Positions 13,880-15,946 of a DNA stretch of 15,946 bases are shown here, piece by piece. Position numbers and translations under genes: made by a program. The stretch lies in NCBI GenBank assembly GCA_002405515.1, contig DHLZ01000204.1:1-15946 (forward strand), written 5' to 3'. Position 1 is the first letter of the stretch. Each line of letters opens with the position of its first letter. Source of the DNA: Planctomycetaceae bacterium UBA4655 (lineage in GTDB: Bacteria > Planctomycetota > Planctomycetia > Pirellulales > UBA1268). A model generated the notes under the pieces. It was not told the DNA's origin. It saw only the letters and a list, made by a program, of their open reading frames with translations, and did not search any database.

Positions 13880-13963
13880 AAAAAGGTGCCAGCCACCAAA
13901 TCTGGGTAAAATACCTTCGGCTTTATAGACATCTTGCCCAGATTTGGTGGCTGGCACCTTTTT
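13880..13963. repeat. 84-bp hairpin element with perfect 27-bp inverted arms (REP/MITE-like)
   Basis: The left arm, 13880-13906, begins AAAAAGGTGCCAGCCACC. The right arm, 13937-13963, is its exact reverse complement, and the loop is 30 nt and AT-richer. Each arm holds its own small palindrome, GGTG...CACC. T-runs lie at the outer end in both directions (seven T at 13959-13965 on plus), so it also has the form of a bidirectional intrinsic terminator. It sits directly against the UbiD start codon and 14 bp before the OsmC start. The structure suggests a non-autonomous mobile or REP-type element; no transposase is nearby. Confidence 0.9.
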
Positions 13964-13977
13964 TTGAAAGGACGCAG

Positions 13978-14388
13978 GTGGCACGAATCACGACGACGTA
14001 CGAGGGGAAGCTCCGCTGTCGGGCCCAGCACGGGCCTGCGGGCGAGACGGTGCTCACTGACACCCCGGCCGACGGCCAGGGCCGCAGCGAGGCGTTTTCG
14101 CCGACCGACCTCGTGGGAGTGGCCCTCGGGGCGTGCATGATGACGATCATCGGCATCGTCGCCGAGCGGCACGGGCTCGCGCTGGCCGGCATGAAGGCCG
14201 ACACCGTCAAGGAGATGAGCAAGGAGCCGCCGCGGCGGATCACTGTGCTCCGCACGACGCTCACGATCCCGCTCCCGCCGGATCATCCGAAGCGACACCT
14301 CATCGAGCAGGCGGCGCTCACCTGCCCCGTCCACAAGAGCCTCGCCGCCGGCATCGACGCCGCCGTCGACTTCGTCTGGACGGGCTGA
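13978..14388 (+). CDS. OsmC/Ohr family peroxide-resistance protein
   Basis: A 136-residue OsmC-family protein. These small dimeric enzymes reduce organic hydroperoxides with a reactive cysteine pair. Cys53 (VALGACMMTIIG) and Cys116 (ALTCPVHKSL) are the two conserved cysteines. The SPTDLVGVALGAC and HLIEQAALTCPVHKSL blocks are typical of the YhfA/OsmC branch, so it could be a YhfA-like member of less certain substrate. The start is GTG at 13978, with AAAGGA five bases upstream, a strong site. The rarA gene follows after 20 bp, so the two are probably one transcript. Its promoter must lie in or beyond the hairpin element. Confidence 0.9.
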   Translation: MARITTTYEGKLRCRAQHGPAGETVLTDTPADGQGRSEAFSPTDLVGVALGACMMTIIGIVAERHGLALAGMKADTVKEMSKEPPRRITVLRTTLTIPLPPDHPKRHLIEQAALTCPVHKSLAAGIDAAVDFVWTG

Positions 14389-14408
14389 AGATCCACGGGA
14401 CCGATTCC

Positions 14409-15728
14409 ATGGCCGACCTCTTCGCCGCGTCGCGTGCCGCCAACCTCGCGCGGGCCGCGCCGCTCGCCGCGAGAATGAGGCCGCGGCGGCTCGCCGACTA
14501 CGTCGGCCAGGGGAAGGTCGTGGGGGAGGGGATGCTGCTGCGGCGGCTCATCGAGGCCGACCGGCTCGGGTCGGTGATCCTCTACGGTCCGCCGGGCGTC
14601 GGCAAGACGACGCTTGCGGAGATCGTCGCCACGGAAACGCGTCGCCGGTTCGTCGAGCTGTCGGCCACGTCGTCGGGCGTGAAGGAACTCCGCGACGTGC
14701 TCGACGCGGCCCGGCGGCGGCTCGAGGACGATGGGCAGCGGACCTGCCTCTTCATCGACGAGATCCACCGCTTCAACAAGTCGCAGCAGGACGTGCTCCT
14801 GCCCGACGTCGAGAGCGGGGTGATCGCGCTGGTGGGTGCGACGACCCACAATCCCTTCTTCGCGCTCACCTCGGCGCTCGTCAGCCGCAGCCGCATCTTC
14901 GAACTCGAGCCGCTCTCGGCGGACGACGTCGCCGAGATCCTCAGGCGTGCCCTGGCCGACCGGGAGCACGGCTTCGGCGCGGAACCGATCGAGATGGCCC
15001 CCGAGGCCCTGGCATTCCTCGTGGAAACCTCCGACGGCGACGCCCGGAGGGCGCTCGGCGGGCTCGAGGTGGGCGTGCTTTCGACGGCCGAGCGGCCGCT
15101 GCGGTTCACGCTGGCGCTCGCCCGGGAGAGCGTGCAGCGGAAGGCTGTCGCCTACGACGCCGGCGACACGCACTACGACTGCGCGAGCGCCCTCATCAAG
15201 AGCATCCGTGGCAGCGACGCCGACGCCGGCCTCTACTGGCTCGCGCGGATGCTCGAGGGGGGAGAGGACGTGCGGTTCCTCGCCCGCAGGCTCGTCATCC
15301 TCGCGAGCGAGGACGTCGGCAACGCCGACCCGCGGGCGCTGCTCCTGGCGGTGGCGGCGATGCAGGCGGTCGAGTTCGTCGGGCTGCCGGAATGCCAGCT
15401 CGCGCTCTCGCAGGCGGTGACGTATCTCGCGCTTGCGGCCAAGAGCAACGCCTGCACGACGGCGATCGCCGCCGCCCGATCCGACGTCCGCGAACAGCGG
15501 GTTATCCCCGTTCCCAGGCACCTGCAAGACAAGCACTACGCAGGCGCCAAGCGGCTCGGCCACGGCCAGGGCTACGAGTACTCCCACGACGCCCCCGACG
15601 GGATCGCCGCGCAGGACTACCTCGGCGTCGAAAAGCGGTATTACGAGCCCACCGACCGCGGCCACGAGCGGGAGCTTGCCGAGCGGCTCGCCGAGATCCG
15701 CCGGCGTCTTGGATCGCGGGAGGCGTGA
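14409..15728 (+). CDS. rarA: Replication-associated recombination protein A (RarA/MgsA), AAA+ ATPase
   Basis: A 439-residue RarA/MgsA/WRNIP1-family protein, a clamp-loader-like AAA+ ATPase that acts at stalled replication forks. Visible features are RPRRLADYVGQ (25-34), Walker A GPPGVGKTT (60-68), Walker B LFIDEIHRFNKSQQD (114-128), sensor 1 GATTHNPFF (143-151; His replaces the usual Glu of GATTENP), Arg-finger region SALVSRSRIF (155-164), and a C-terminal tetramerisation domain with AGLYWLARMLEGGEDVRFLARR and a GYEYSHDAPDG...QDYL tail. The length matches E. coli RarA (447). ATG 14409 fits the family start MADLF; the ribosome binding site is weak. The longer open frame upstream overlaps the OsmC gene out of frame and is not used. 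Confidence 0.94.
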   Translation: MADLFAASRAANLARAAPLAARMRPRRLADYVGQGKVVGEGMLLRRLIEADRLGSVILYGPPGVGKTTLAEIVATETRRRFVELSATSSGVKELRDVLDAARRRLEDDGQRTCLFIDEIHRFNKSQQDVLLPDVESGVIALVGATTHNPFFALTSALVSRSRIFELEPLSADDVAEILRRALADREHGFGAEPIEMAPEALAFLVETSDGDARRALGGLEVGVLSTAERPLRFTLALARESVQRKAVAYDAGDTHYDCASALIKSIRGSDADAGLYWLARMLEGGEDVRFLARRLVILASEDVGNADPRALLLAVAAMQAVEFVGLPECQLALSQAVTYLALAAKSNACTTAIAAARSDVREQRVIPVPRHLQDKHYAGAKRLGHGQGYEYSHDAPDGIAAQDYLGVEKRYYEPTDRGHERELAERLAEIRRRLGSREA

Positions 15729-15946
15729 GCCCCGGGCTACGGCGCCCGCACGACATACGGAAGCCCGAGGCGCGAGTTTCCCTGCAGGCGTTTGCGCAGA
15801 ACGCCCGGAAGCCCGAGGCGCGAGCCGAGAGGGGCGTTGACGAGGCCCCGCGAGTGGATGCCCGGTCACGAGCCCGCCTGCACGACACCGCATTGCCGCC
15901 CGGGGGGCAGACGCATCGTCGCTACGGCGAGGATACGCCTGATGCA
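15729..15946. other. Terminal intergenic region, no gene seen
   Basis: Apart from the inverted repeat copies at 15757-15824, I recognise nothing here. A minus-strand frame open from the window edge to a stop at 15866 (26 codons plus the stop) could be the end of a gene beyond the window, but it is too short to support. Confidence 0.4.
15757..15824 (-). repeat. 48-bp-period intergenic repeat (right, inverted copies)
   Basis: Two minus-strand cores (15758-15776 and 15806-15824) are separated by 29 nt, giving the same 48-bp period as at the left edge. Positions 15757-15790 are an exact 34-bp reverse complement of 77-110. The 15-nt variable part (15791-15805) is unrelated to that of the left copies. 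Confidence 0.9.

Noticed and set aside
11222..13909. 895-residue plus-strand frame
   Set aside because: It is antisense to the UbiD and SPFH genes, whose conserved motifs are unmistakable, and has an Arg/His-rich composition with no family signal.
13880..13984. N-terminal extension of UbiD through the hairpin element
   Set aside because: The frame is open, but the residues are encoded by an inverted repeat. The family start aligns at 13879.
15866..15946. C-terminal end of a minus-strand gene entering from the right edge
   Set aside because: Only 26 open codons before the stop, with no recognisable motif.

Overview
The window is about 16 kb of dense, GC-rich bacterial DNA. The gene set is a PTS phosphorelay next to a ribosome-hibernation factor, an RNase E/G, a repeat-bearing SPFH membrane protein, a long-form UbiD decarboxylase, and a large Ala/Pro-rich membrane protein of unknown family. 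This mix, together with many short intergenic repeats, most resembles a member of the Planctomycetota. That assignment is an inference from gene content and style; no rRNA or marker phylogeny is available here.

Layout. Positions 1-110 hold a 48-bp-period tandem repeat whose core returns in inverted orientation at 15757-15824, so the window is bracketed by the same repeat family. On the minus strand, a TPR protein (1708-1145) is followed by a shikimate-dehydrogenase-like protein (1080-199) that has lost most substrate-binding residues. Divergent from these, on the plus strand, runs a long co-directional series: a one-pass membrane protein (2007-4268), hibernation factor HPF (4270-4602), EIIA/PtsN-type protein (4637-5113), HPr (5163-5441), PTS enzyme I (5733-7472), RNase E/G (7519-9123) and ribosomal protein L21 (9258-9653). 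A 291-bp structured gap separates ptsH from ptsI. The 3' end of rplU is amplified into a 50/100-bp tandem array ending at 9818.

Convergent to rplU, on the minus strand, lie an SPFH protein (11883-9820) with tandem N-terminal repeats and, upstream of it, a UbiD-family decarboxylase (13879-11981). An 84-bp hairpin element with perfect 27-bp arms sits exactly against the UbiD start codon and separates it from a divergent plus-strand pair: an OsmC-family protein (13978-14388) and the AAA+ ATPase RarA/MgsA (14409-15728).

How the genes work together. EI, HPr and an EIIA form a complete PEP-to-EIIA phosphorelay with no sugar permease in the window, which suggests a regulatory (PTS-Ntr-like) relay. 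Its linkage to HPF, an RNase E/G and L21 points to a theme of carbon/energy sensing coupled to translation and RNA turnover. The other genes are housekeeping or stress-related: decarboxylation (possibly menaquinone synthesis), peroxide defence and replication-fork maintenance. I see no rRNA, tRNA, CRISPR-Cas, transposase or phage gene. The best candidates for something undescribed are the repeat families, the hairpin element at the UbiD start, the altered AroE-like protein and the repeat-SPFH protein.
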